Below, one piece after another: positions 33,640 through 40,006 of a stretch of 64,000 nucleotides of DNA. A program made the position numbers and the translations under genes. Below the pieces are notes generated by a model. That model was given only the letters and a program-made list of their open reading frames with translations, had not been told where the DNA came from and did no database searches. The DNA comes from Pseudodesulfovibrio alkaliphilus (GTDB lineage: Bacteria; Desulfobacterota; Desulfovibrionia; Desulfovibrionales; Desulfovibrionaceae). The stretch's first letter is position 1. Every line of letters begins with the position of its first letter. The stretch spans positions 121,117 through 185,116 of the forward strand of contig NZ_WODC01000008.1 of NCBI RefSeq assembly GCF_009729555.1, given 5' to 3'.

Positions 33640-34485
33640 ATGGCCCTCAGCGACATCGAGAAGAGCTTTATTTACGAGTACTCGGCGCGGCTATTGGAGC
33701 GCGACATGCTGACCAACCAGCTGTTCGCGGGGTCTGCGGTGGGCCGGAATCTGCGCAGCCTTGTGCTGGGCCAGCCGGTGCGGGCTCAAACCTTCACCAA
33801 CCCCTTTGAGGATGCCATCAGCGGCACCTTGCGGGCCGATGCCGGTGCCACGCGGCAGGCGGCGCGTAATGTGGGGGAAGCCGCGTCCATGATGGGCGTG
33901 GCCCGCACGGGCGTATCCACCATTACCGGCGCTCTGCGCGACATGCAGGAGATCATCGACAAGATCAATTCCGGTGAGCTGGATGGATCAAGCAGCGTGG
34001 TTCAGGGCGACTACAACGCCTTGCGCGACAAGATAGTCGGAACCATTTCCGGTACGGATTTCAACGGTATATCCATGCTGGACAGTGCCAAGTGGGGAAC
34101 CTCGCAGATTGGCATGGACGGCAAGGTCTTCATCCAGTCCGGCCCCAAGGGGGGATTTGACATTTCTTTCCACGCCGTGGATACCCCGTCCAGCGGCGTG
34201 GCCTGGGCTGATCTTGCTGGAGCTGATCTGGGCGCTGAAGGGACCAGGGCCAACCAGCTCGGCTATGTCCAGGCCCTGGCCAGCGAGATGGATTCGGTCC
34301 AGAGCATGTATCGCAGCAAGGAAGACAGCCTGCATTCTCAAGAGCTTGCCTTGCAAAGCCAGGCCCAGATTCTGGACAACGCAGCCCGTCTCAGGAAGCC
34401 GTCGGACCCTGGCATGACCCTGGAAAAGCTCCTTGCGGAACTCATTCTCAAGGAGTCCGGCACGATCTTCGACAGCAAGGGGTAG
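33640..34485 (+). CDS. Flagellin-like protein
   Basis: 281 residues. Residues about 85-150 (ARNVGEAASMMGVARTGVSTITGALRDMQEIIDKINS) and the KIVGTISGTDFNGISMLD segment resemble the N-terminal D0/D1 helices and following strand of flagellin. A C-terminal helical part (SEMDSVQSMYRSKEDSLHSQELALQSQAQILDNAAR) could pair with it. The ends do not match standard flagellin exactly. GGAG lies five bases before ATG 33640. No flagellar gene is adjacent; it stands alone between ilvBN and tRNA genes. Could be a minor filament protein, hook-associated protein, or a secreted flagellin relative. Confidence 0.6.
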   Translation: MALSDIEKSFIYEYSARLLERDMLTNQLFAGSAVGRNLRSLVLGQPVRAQTFTNPFEDAISGTLRADAGATRQAARNVGEAASMMGVARTGVSTITGALRDMQEIIDKINSGELDGSSSVVQGDYNALRDKIVGTISGTDFNGISMLDSAKWGTSQIGMDGKVFIQSGPKGGFDISFHAVDTPSSGVAWADLAGADLGAEGTRANQLGYVQALASEMDSVQSMYRSKEDSLHSQELALQSQAQILDNAARLRKPSDPGMTLEKLLAELILKESGTIFDSKG

Positions 34486-34504
34486 GACGGGACACCCGAA
34501 CGAG

Positions 34505-34534
34505 AAAGGCCGGTCAGGTTTCTGGCCGGCCTTT
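34505..34534. terminator. Terminator between the flagellin-like gene and the tRNA pair
   Basis: AAAGGCCGG (34505-34513) pairs with CCGGCCTTT (34526-34534). It is symmetrical, so it can serve both the plus-strand gene and the minus-strand tRNA transcript. Confidence 0.7.
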
Positions 34535-34542
34535 GTGATATA

Positions 34543-34618
34543 TGGAGCTGTCGAGCAGGATTGAACTGCCTACCTCATCCTTACCAAGGATGCGCTCTAC
34601 CGATTGAGCTACGACAGC
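34543..34618 (-). tRNA. tRNA-Thr (anticodon GGT)
   Basis: 76 bases with encoded CCA. On the minus strand it begins GCTGTCG and ends CGACAGC-TCCA, pairing as the acceptor stem. The anticodon arm is CATCC-TTGGTAA-GGATG, anticodon GGT. The T loop GTTCAATC is normal. Downstream of tRNA-Pro in the same transcript. Confidence 0.95.
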
Positions 34619-34633
34619 ATTTTGAGCTTTCAA

Positions 34634-34676
34634 CGAAACGGCGGACCGGGTTGCCGGTCCACCGGGGTGTTTCGTC
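34634..34676. other. Long imperfect hairpin between two tRNA genes
   Basis: ACGAAAC (34634-34640) pairs with GTTTCGT (34670-34676). Inside it, GGACCGG (34644-34650) pairs with CCGGTCC (34655-34661). It lies in the tRNA-Pro to tRNA-Thr spacer and may be a processing signal. Confidence 0.55.
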
Positions 34677-34679
34677 GTT

Positions 34680-34756
34680 TGGTCGGGATGAGAGGATTTG
34701 AACCTCCGACCCCTTGAACCCCATTCAAGTGCGCTCCCAGACTGCGCTACATCCCG
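34680..34756 (-). tRNA. tRNA-Pro (anticodon GGG)
   Basis: 77 bases with encoded CCA. It begins CGGGATG and ends CATCCCG-ACCA on the minus strand. The anticodon arm is CTTGA-ATGGGGT-TCAAG, anticodon GGG. The T loop GTTCAAATC is normal. First gene of the tRNA-Pro/tRNA-Thr transcript. Confidence 0.95.
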
Positions 34757-34768
34757 ACGCGAAGGGTG

Positions 34769-34798
34769 TTACTATCCGCGAGGAGGGTGGATTGTCAA
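34769..34798 (-). promoter_or_regulatory. Promoter of the tRNA-Pro/tRNA-Thr operon
   Basis: On the minus strand TTGACA (34798-34793), 17-18 bases, ATAGTA/TAGTAA (34775-34769), only about a dozen bases before the tRNA-Pro 5' end. Confidence 0.75.
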
Positions 34799-35054
34799 TC
34801 ACTTTTTCCGAGAAAAAGCCATTGGTGCGATTTTTTTGAAAAACTGTTGGCAGCGCTCTTCTCTTTTGGGCGGCAAAGGCGTATGTTTTTTGAAAAGCGA
34901 ACGGATATTATAATGGTTTTCGATCTTGATCAGAGGTACTGGAAGATTCAGCCACCGGGCGAACCCTTGGCGGAGATCCTGCGACATCCTGGAAACCCAG
35001 GTGTGGGCAGGGTGCTAGTGAAATATTGATCCTCAATTTTTCGGAGGAGTTGTC

Positions 35055-35594
35055 ATGTCTGAAAACGCGCTGAAGGATATCAACCAGTTCTTGACCTTCA
35101 CTCTGGGCAAGGAGATTTTCGCCTTGGACATCGGGACTGTCAGGGAGGTGCTGGAGTTGACCTCCATTACCAAAATCCCCCGGACGCCGGAATTCATGCG
35201 CGGGGTCATTAACCTGCGAGGCCACGCAGTGCCTGTGGTGGACATGCGTCTCAAGCTCGGAATGTCCAAGAGCGAAGACACGGTGGACACCTGCATCATC
35301 ATCGTGGAGATCGAGTTTGACGGCGAATACACCGTCATGGGTGCCCTTGTGGACTCCGTGCGCGAGGTCTTCGAGATGATGCCCGACTCCATTGAGGCCG
35401 CCCCCAAGATGGGTGCCGCCATCAACGCGGAATACATCAAGGGTATGGGCCGCCAGAATGAGCAGTTCATCATCATCATCGACATCAATAAGATATTCTC
35501 CGCCGAAGAGCTGGCCATAGCCAAGGAGATGACAAATCTCAAGGGTGGGCCGGGCAAGGCTCCTGTTGAGGAGGCGGTCCAGGTTACGGCCTAG
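35055..35594 (+). CDS. cheW: Chemotaxis coupling protein CheW
   Basis: 179 residues, a single CheW domain (about 8-150): FLTFTLGKEIFALDIGTVREV, then MRGVINLRGHAVPVVDMRLKLG, both family signatures. A short acidic/Gly tail follows. It links chemoreceptors to CheA at the cell pole. GGAGGAG lies before the ATG. It stands alone; a TATAAT-like box at 34909-34914 lacks a well-spaced -35, so its promoter is not defined. The 256 bases between the tRNA promoter and this gene hold nothing else I recognise. Confidence 0.94.
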   Translation: MSENALKDINQFLTFTLGKEIFALDIGTVREVLELTSITKIPRTPEFMRGVINLRGHAVPVVDMRLKLGMSKSEDTVDTCIIIVEIEFDGEYTVMGALVDSVREVFEMMPDSIEAAPKMGAAINAEYIKGMGRQNEQFIIIIDINKIFSAEELAIAKEMTNLKGGPGKAPVEEAVQVTA

Positions 35595-35619
35595 GCCGGG
35601 AGTGCGAAGCGAAAGAGAA

Positions 35620-35650
35620 AACCTCCGTCCCCATGGGGCGGAGGTTTTTT
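35620..35650 (+). terminator. Rho-independent terminator of cheW
   Basis: ACCTCCG and CCCC (35621-35632) pair with GGGG and CGGAGGT (35635-35645), followed by TTTTTT. A single unpaired T is bulged out. Confidence 0.88.
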
Positions 35651-35665
35651 GCGGCCTGCCCAAGG

Positions 35666-36394
35666 TCAGAAGTCGTCCATGTTCGGCATGGTGTCCCAGG
35701 CTATTTTTCCTTGCGCTTTTCTGTGTTTGCGCAGCAGGACATAGATGGCGCCCGCGCCGCCGTCCTTGGGCTGGGCCGTGCAAAAGGCGAGGACCACCCG
35801 CTTGAGCGGGTCGCGGGTCAGCCAGGTTTCGGTTTCTCGTCGCAGTATACCCTGGCCGCCCGGGGAGTTGATGCCCCGGCCGGTGACCACCAGCACGCAG
35901 CGATGCCCTTGGAGATAGCTCTCGCGGATGAAGAAGAGCAGCCCCTCCCGCGCCTGGAGCAAGGTCATGCCGTGCAGATCCAGGTGGGCGGCCACGCTCA
36001 AGGATCCCGCCTTGAGCTGCTGGAAGGTCTTGATGTCCAGCCCCCGGACATAGCCGTACATGAATTCGTCGGTGTATTCGAGCTCGAACTCCACCTCGCC
36101 CCGGAGGAATCGGCTCAGGTAGGCATCCTCGGCGTCTTCCGGCACGGCGGCGGCAGACGGTGACGGCGCGGGCTTGGGGGCGACTCGTCGCCCGCCGCCG
36201 CTCACGGGTGTGACGCCCTGCATGGCGCTCTCAAACAGGTTCGCCTCGGCAACCTCGTCGCGCCGGGCCTGTTCCTCGGGCAGGGGTTTGGGCTTGTCGT
36301 AGGGCAGGGCGTAAGCGTCCTTTTTCTTTACCTTGGCCAGAGAGGCGATTTCCTTGAGTTCCGTCAAATCCGTCAGGCGGCGCTTTTTGCCCAT
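35666..36394 (-). CDS. Smr-domain protein
   Basis: 242 residues. A charged, low-complexity N-terminal half (Lys/Glu/Pro-rich to about 95) precedes a C-terminal Smr domain (about 135-215). Its signatures are AAHLDLHGMTLLQAREGL and VLVVTGRGINSPGG, followed by LRRETETWL. Smr domains are nicking endonucleases or RNA-cleaving modules, known from MutS2 and from ribosome rescue factors. There is no MutS ATPase part here. GGAG lies just upstream of the ATG. Divergent from the SufC-like gene. Confidence 0.88.
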   Translation of the reverse strand: MGKKRRLTDLTELKEIASLAKVKKKDAYALPYDKPKPLPEEQARRDEVAEANLFESAMQGVTPVSGGGRRVAPKPAPSPSAAAVPEDAEDAYLSRFLRGEVEFELEYTDEFMYGYVRGLDIKTFQQLKAGSLSVAAHLDLHGMTLLQAREGLLFFIRESYLQGHRCVLVVTGRGINSPGGQGILRRETETWLTRDPLKRVVLAFCTAQPKDGGAGAIYVLLRKHRKAQGKIAWDTMPNMDDF

Positions 36395-36534
36395 GGCGTC
36401 TCCGTTTCGTTGGCTTGCCGCTGCCGGGAGCAGCAGTCAGCCATCCTTGTTCCTGCAGGGGACGAATGACTGGACTTCCCCCCCCGGCTTCAGTAATGAG
36501 TCTGTCTGCATATCGATTCAAAGCGAGGACCACC

Positions 36535-37305
36535 ATGCTGACCATTGAAGACTTGCATGTCAACATCGGCGACAAGCCGGTACTTCAGGGGATCAATCTT
36601 GAAATAAAAAAGGGCGAGACCTTCATCCTTTTCGGCCCCAACGGCTCGGGCAAGACATCGCTGCTCATGTCCCTGATGGGCTTTTCCGGCTATGAGGTGA
36701 CACGGGGGCGCATTCTTTTCAAGGGCGAAGATATCACCCGCGCACCCATGTACGAACGGGCGCGTCTTGGGATTGGCATGTCCTTTCAGCGCCCGCCCAC
36801 CATCCATGGTCTGCGCACCCGGCATCTGGTGCAGCTGTGTGCACGCAAGGGCGCGGTCAACCCCGATCTGCTGGCCGACAGGGTCAATATGACGGAATTC
36901 CTGGACCGGGACATCAATGCGGGCTTTTCGGGCGGCGAGATCAAGCGCTCGGAACTGCTCCAGCTCATGGCCCAGCAGCCGGAGCTGGTCCTCTTCGACG
37001 AGCCGGAGTCAGGGGTGGATATGGAGAACATGCAACTGGTGGGCAAGGTGGCCCGCGACGTGCTCGACGGCAACTTCAACGTCGCTCCCGAACTCTCTGC
37101 CGAACTGACCCTCAAGGCTCGCAAGGAGAGCACCCGGACCGCCGGGCTGATTATCACTCACACCGGCTATATTCTCGATTATGTCAACGCGGATCGGGGG
37201 CAGGTGCTCTTCAAGGGCCATCTGTGTTGCGAGGGCCGTCCCAGAGATATTCTCGACCACATCCGCCAGCACGGCTACCAGGAATGCGTCCGCTGCATGA
37301 ACTAG
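36535..37305 (+). CDS. SufC-like ABC ATPase of Fe-S cluster assembly
   Basis: 256 residues. Walker A FGPNGSGKTSLL (about 35-46), signature FSGGEIKRSELLQL, Walker B LVLFDEPESGVDMEN with the Pro-Glu-Ser-Gly-Val-Asp form typical of SufC, H-loop IITHTGYI. It forms the ATPase of a SufB/D-type scaffold. The following gene encodes the only SufB/D-like protein nearby, so this is a two-gene minimal SUF system (SufC plus one SufB/D). GAGGAC lies before ATG 36535. Confidence 0.92.
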   Translation: MLTIEDLHVNIGDKPVLQGINLEIKKGETFILFGPNGSGKTSLLMSLMGFSGYEVTRGRILFKGEDITRAPMYERARLGIGMSFQRPPTIHGLRTRHLVQLCARKGAVNPDLLADRVNMTEFLDRDINAGFSGGEIKRSELLQLMAQQPELVLFDEPESGVDMENMQLVGKVARDVLDGNFNVAPELSAELTLKARKESTRTAGLIITHTGYILDYVNADRGQVLFKGHLCCEGRPRDILDHIRQHGYQECVRCMN

Positions 37306-37327
37306 CAACTCCCCGGGGAGAACGGAT

Positions 37328-38488
37328 ATGAGCACTGTTGATCTTTCGCAATTCACGTTTGAAGGGCTGGACCGCGAGGCCATAGAAGACCTCAATTCCC
37401 TCTCGCCCGAGGATAAGGACCAGCTCCTGCTGGCGGGCGTGGTGGCCGATGAGTCCATGCGCTCCGGCTCCTATCTTCAGATGGACCATTCGGCCGTTCA
37501 CTGTCGATCCCACGATGAGGGAGTGGAAATTCTCGACATCAAGGATGCGCTGAAGAAGTATGACGGTCTCAAGGAATACTACTGGACCCTGGTGGACAGG
37601 GACAAGGACGAGTTTACCAGGGCGACCGAGGACAAGCTCCACGGCGGCTACTTCATTCGGGTCAAGGCCGGGGCCAGGATCAAGGACCCAATTCAGTCCT
37701 GTCTCATGCTCAAGGCCGAAAATGTTGGCCAAAACGTCCATAATCTTGTGATCATCGAGGAGGGAGCCGAGGCTCACGTCATCACCGGATGTTCGGTGGC
37801 CCACGGGACCAAAGCGGGTGCACACCTCGGTATATCGGAGTTTTTCGTCAAGAAAAATGCTTCGTTAACTTTCACTATGGTTCACAACTGGGGAGAGAGC
37901 GTTGCGGTGCGGCCCCGGTCTGCGGGCGTGGTCGAGGAAGGTGGGAGATTTCTTTCCAACTATGTGCTGCTCAAGGCGGTCAAGGATCTTCAGATGTATC
38001 CTTCAATCACCATGAATGGGGCAGGCTCCGTGGCCCGGTTCAATTCAGTGGTGGTCGCGCCCAAGGGGACGCATCTGGACATGGGCAATCGTGTGATCAT
38101 GAATGCGCCAGACACCCGCTGCGAAATCATCGCCCGGACCATCGCTGCCGGCGGAACCATTATCAATCGCGGCCATATCGGGGCCCATGCCGTGCCCAGC
38201 AAGGGGCATCTTGAATGCCAGGGGCTCATCCTCGGCGACGGCCGCATCTGGGCCATTCCCGAACTGGATGGCACGGCAGAAGGTGTTGAGCTGTCTCATG
38301 AGGCGTCCGTTGGCAAGATCGCCCAGGACGAGATCGAATACCTCATGGCCCGGGGGCTGGACGAGGCAGAGGCGACATCCACCATCGTGCGCGGGTTCCT
38401 CAATACCGACATAATGGGTCTGCCCGACAGGCTTCAGCGCGAGATAGACAAGCAGATCGAAGAGTTGCAGGCTTTCGACGCCATGTAG
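37328..38488 (+). CDS. SufB/SufD-like Fe-S scaffold protein
   Basis: 386 residues of the SufBD family: a variable N-terminal helical part (1-70), then a right-handed beta-helix (about 110-340) and C-terminal helices. Cys297 in HLECQGLILG and His324-Glu325 in LSHEASVGKI fall where E. coli SufB has its catalytic Cys and the His/Glu used in cluster building (alignment by eye). One SufB/D-like protein instead of separate SufB and SufD suggests a homodimer scaffold. It lies 22 bases after the SufC-like gene; no sufS, sufE or sufA is adjacent. Confidence 0.9.
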   Translation: MSTVDLSQFTFEGLDREAIEDLNSLSPEDKDQLLLAGVVADESMRSGSYLQMDHSAVHCRSHDEGVEILDIKDALKKYDGLKEYYWTLVDRDKDEFTRATEDKLHGGYFIRVKAGARIKDPIQSCLMLKAENVGQNVHNLVIIEEGAEAHVITGCSVAHGTKAGAHLGISEFFVKKNASLTFTMVHNWGESVAVRPRSAGVVEEGGRFLSNYVLLKAVKDLQMYPSITMNGAGSVARFNSVVVAPKGTHLDMGNRVIMNAPDTRCEIIARTIAAGGTIINRGHIGAHAVPSKGHLECQGLILGDGRIWAIPELDGTAEGVELSHEASVGKIAQDEIEYLMARGLDEAEATSTIVRGFLNTDIMGLPDRLQREIDKQIEELQAFDAM

Positions 38489-38509
38489 AGACTCCAGGTC
38501 GACCCGATG

Positions 38510-38540
38510 ACGGCGGAATCTGCGGATTTCGCCGTTTTTT
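38510..38540 (+). terminator. Rho-independent terminator of the SUF-like pair
   Basis: ACGGCGGAATC (38510-38520) pairs with GATTTCGCCGT (38525-38535), one mismatch, then TTTTTT. Confidence 0.85.
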
Positions 38541-38870
38541 CTGTCTTTTCGACGAGGCAGCGGATTCCATATTTGCGCTTGAACAATGATCCCGACCATA
38601 CTAACAGGCAGTTGACAATATCGAAATCGCAGGCTGTTTAAGAATGGTGAAATGCAAGGCGCAAGAGAAAGGCAAGACCGAAGTCCTTGAACCGTTGGCG
38701 AGTTTTCGAGCCTTACGGGCCATGCGAACAGAGAGGTGCTTCCTGCCCGTGAGGAGTTGATCTTTTTTGCAAGCGCCGTATTTGGCGTCAGTGACCGACC
38801 TGGAGGCCTTGCGGCGCCGGGGATCGGAATGTTGCGGTTCCGATTGCAATGACTTGGAAGGGGGAGTGTT
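38541..38870 (+). other. Intergenic region before tetR (330 bases)
   Basis: No supported gene on either strand. It contains a TTGACA at 38612-38617 with no convincing -10, several short GC hairpins (CGCC-GTATTT-GGCG near 38790) and, near its end, a perfect ATCGGAA/TTCCGAT inverted repeat described separately. Text such as GGTGAAATGCAAGGCGCAAGAGAAAGGCAAG has the look of a dispersed intergenic repeat, which one window cannot confirm. Confidence 0.5.
38823..38844. promoter_or_regulatory. Inverted repeat, possible TetR-family operator
   Basis: ATCGGAA (38823-38829) and TTCCGAT (38838-38844) form a perfect 7-bp inverted repeat with an 8-base centre, 26 bases before the tetR-type start codon. Position and size fit autoregulation; not proven. 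Confidence 0.5.
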
Positions 38871-39461
38871 TTGATACCGAAAAAGGACTGTATACTGAAG
38901 GCGGCCCAAGAGCTTTTCGCCCGTTATGGCTACGCGGGCACAACCATGAAGATGGTGGCCGAAAGCGCCGGGGTGGCCTCGGGTCTTGTCTTTCATTACT
39001 TTGACAGCAAGGAGAATCTCTTCATGGCCGCCGGAAGCGAGTTGGTGGACACCATGATCTTCGAGCTGCGCGAGCGGACTGCCAAGACCCAAAACGGGTG
39101 CGAAGCCCTGGGAACCTTTGTCAAAGCGTATCTCGACTTCACCCTGGCCAACGAGAGCACCTTTCCGACCATCATCCGCTGTTCACCCTTCAGCGACGAT
39201 AACCCGGACCTTGATCGTCAGAAGATCGCTGCCAAGTTCCGGGGGCTGACCGACCTGATCGAGGAAATTCTGCAGCGCGGTATCAGGGACGGCTCGATCC
39301 TGGACCTGCCCGTGACTCAGACGGCCTTTATGGTCTACGCCAATATCGTGGGCGCGGTGCGTACACGGTTCCTGACCCCGTACAATATTCCCGGCCTCTT
39401 TGAGGAGGCCAGGGAGTTCGTGCTGCGTAGCGTCTGCGTCCGCTCCTCCTGCGAGTCCTGA
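38871..39461 (+). CDS. TetR-family transcriptional regulator
   Basis: 196 residues. The N-terminal helix-turn-helix (about 5-50) reads ILKAAQELFARYGYAGTTMKMVAESAGVASGLVFHYFDSKENLF in family order (given in outline: AAQELFARYGY, then VASGLVFHYFDSKE). The C-terminal ligand/dimer domain is helical. The start is TTG 38871 with GGGGGAG five bases before. The likely neighbour target is the membrane protein 16 bases downstream or the gene itself, through the palindrome upstream. Ligand unknown. Confidence 0.9.
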   Translation: MIPKKDCILKAAQELFARYGYAGTTMKMVAESAGVASGLVFHYFDSKENLFMAAGSELVDTMIFELRERTAKTQNGCEALGTFVKAYLDFTLANESTFPTIIRCSPFSDDNPDLDRQKIAAKFRGLTDLIEEILQRGIRDGSILDLPVTQTAFMVYANIVGAVRTRFLTPYNIPGLFEEAREFVLRSVCVRSSCES

Positions 39462-39477
39462 TCCCGGCGTAGAGGCC

Positions 39478-39933
39478 ATGCCCGGCTACAAGGGACATCT
39501 GGCTGGTGGCCTCTTCTTTGCTGTCATGGGGCTGGTGGGCGCGACACTGCTGGGCTGGCTGACCGTTGCCCCGATCATTGCGGCCGGTCTGACTGGTTTT
39601 TGTCTCATGGGTGCGCTCTTCCCGGATGTGGATACCGATTCCAAGGGGCAAAAACTGTTTTACATGGTCTTTGCGGCCGTGGATCTTGGTCTGATCGTGC
39701 GCGAGCAGTATGTCTGGGCTGCGTGGCTCGGTCTGCTGGCCATGCTTCCGGCCATGGGTTCGCACCGGGGATGGACACATACCTGGTGGGCCATGCTCGT
39801 GGTGCCGTTGCCCATTGTGCTCATTCCCGCCTTTGTTGGCGGAATTGAGACGGTGCGTGGCTTTGTGCCGTTTTATCTCGCTTTTTGCGCGGGGTATTTC
39901 TCCCACTTGCTTCTGGATGGCGAATTTCGTTAG
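39478..39933 (+). CDS. YdjM/DUF457-family membrane-bound metal-dependent hydrolase
   Basis: 151 residues with four or five hydrophobic segments. The family's metal-binding motifs are visible: LFPDVDTDS (about 44), GSHRGWTHT (about 97) and GYFSHLLLD at the C-terminus. E. coli YdjM is a LexA-controlled inner-membrane protein of this group. The ribosome site is poor (AGAGG two bases before the ATG), but it follows tetR closely and may be translated by coupling. Substrate unknown. Confidence 0.82.
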   Translation: MPGYKGHLAGGLFFAVMGLVGATLLGWLTVAPIIAAGLTGFCLMGALFPDVDTDSKGQKLFYMVFAAVDLGLIVREQYVWAAWLGLLAMLPAMGSHRGWTHTWWAMLVVPLPIVLIPAFVGGIETVRGFVPFYLAFCAGYFSHLLLDGEFR

Positions 39934-39980
39934 GCTTTCTTTTGCTGATCGATGTGTATGATCATGTCGGGATCAAGGCG

Positions 39981-39999
39981 CCCCCGTCTCAGGCGGGGG
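39981..39999. terminator. GC-rich hairpin between convergent genes
   Basis: CCCCCG (39981-39986) and CGGGGG (39994-39999) with a 7-base loop. It lies between the YdjM-like gene and the end of the succinyl-CoA synthetase gene. No T-run on either side. Confidence 0.4.
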
Positions 40000-40006
40000 A
40001 TTCCTG

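Noticed and set aside
34913..35029. A 38-codon frame before cheW with a TATAAT box at its start
   Set aside because: No ribosome-binding site and no recognisable sequence; its ATG overlaps the box.
38601..39092. A 163-codon minus-strand frame across the tetR upstream region
   Set aside because: It runs antisense into tetR and its protein has no domain or ribosome site. The non-coding or repeat interpretation is preferred.
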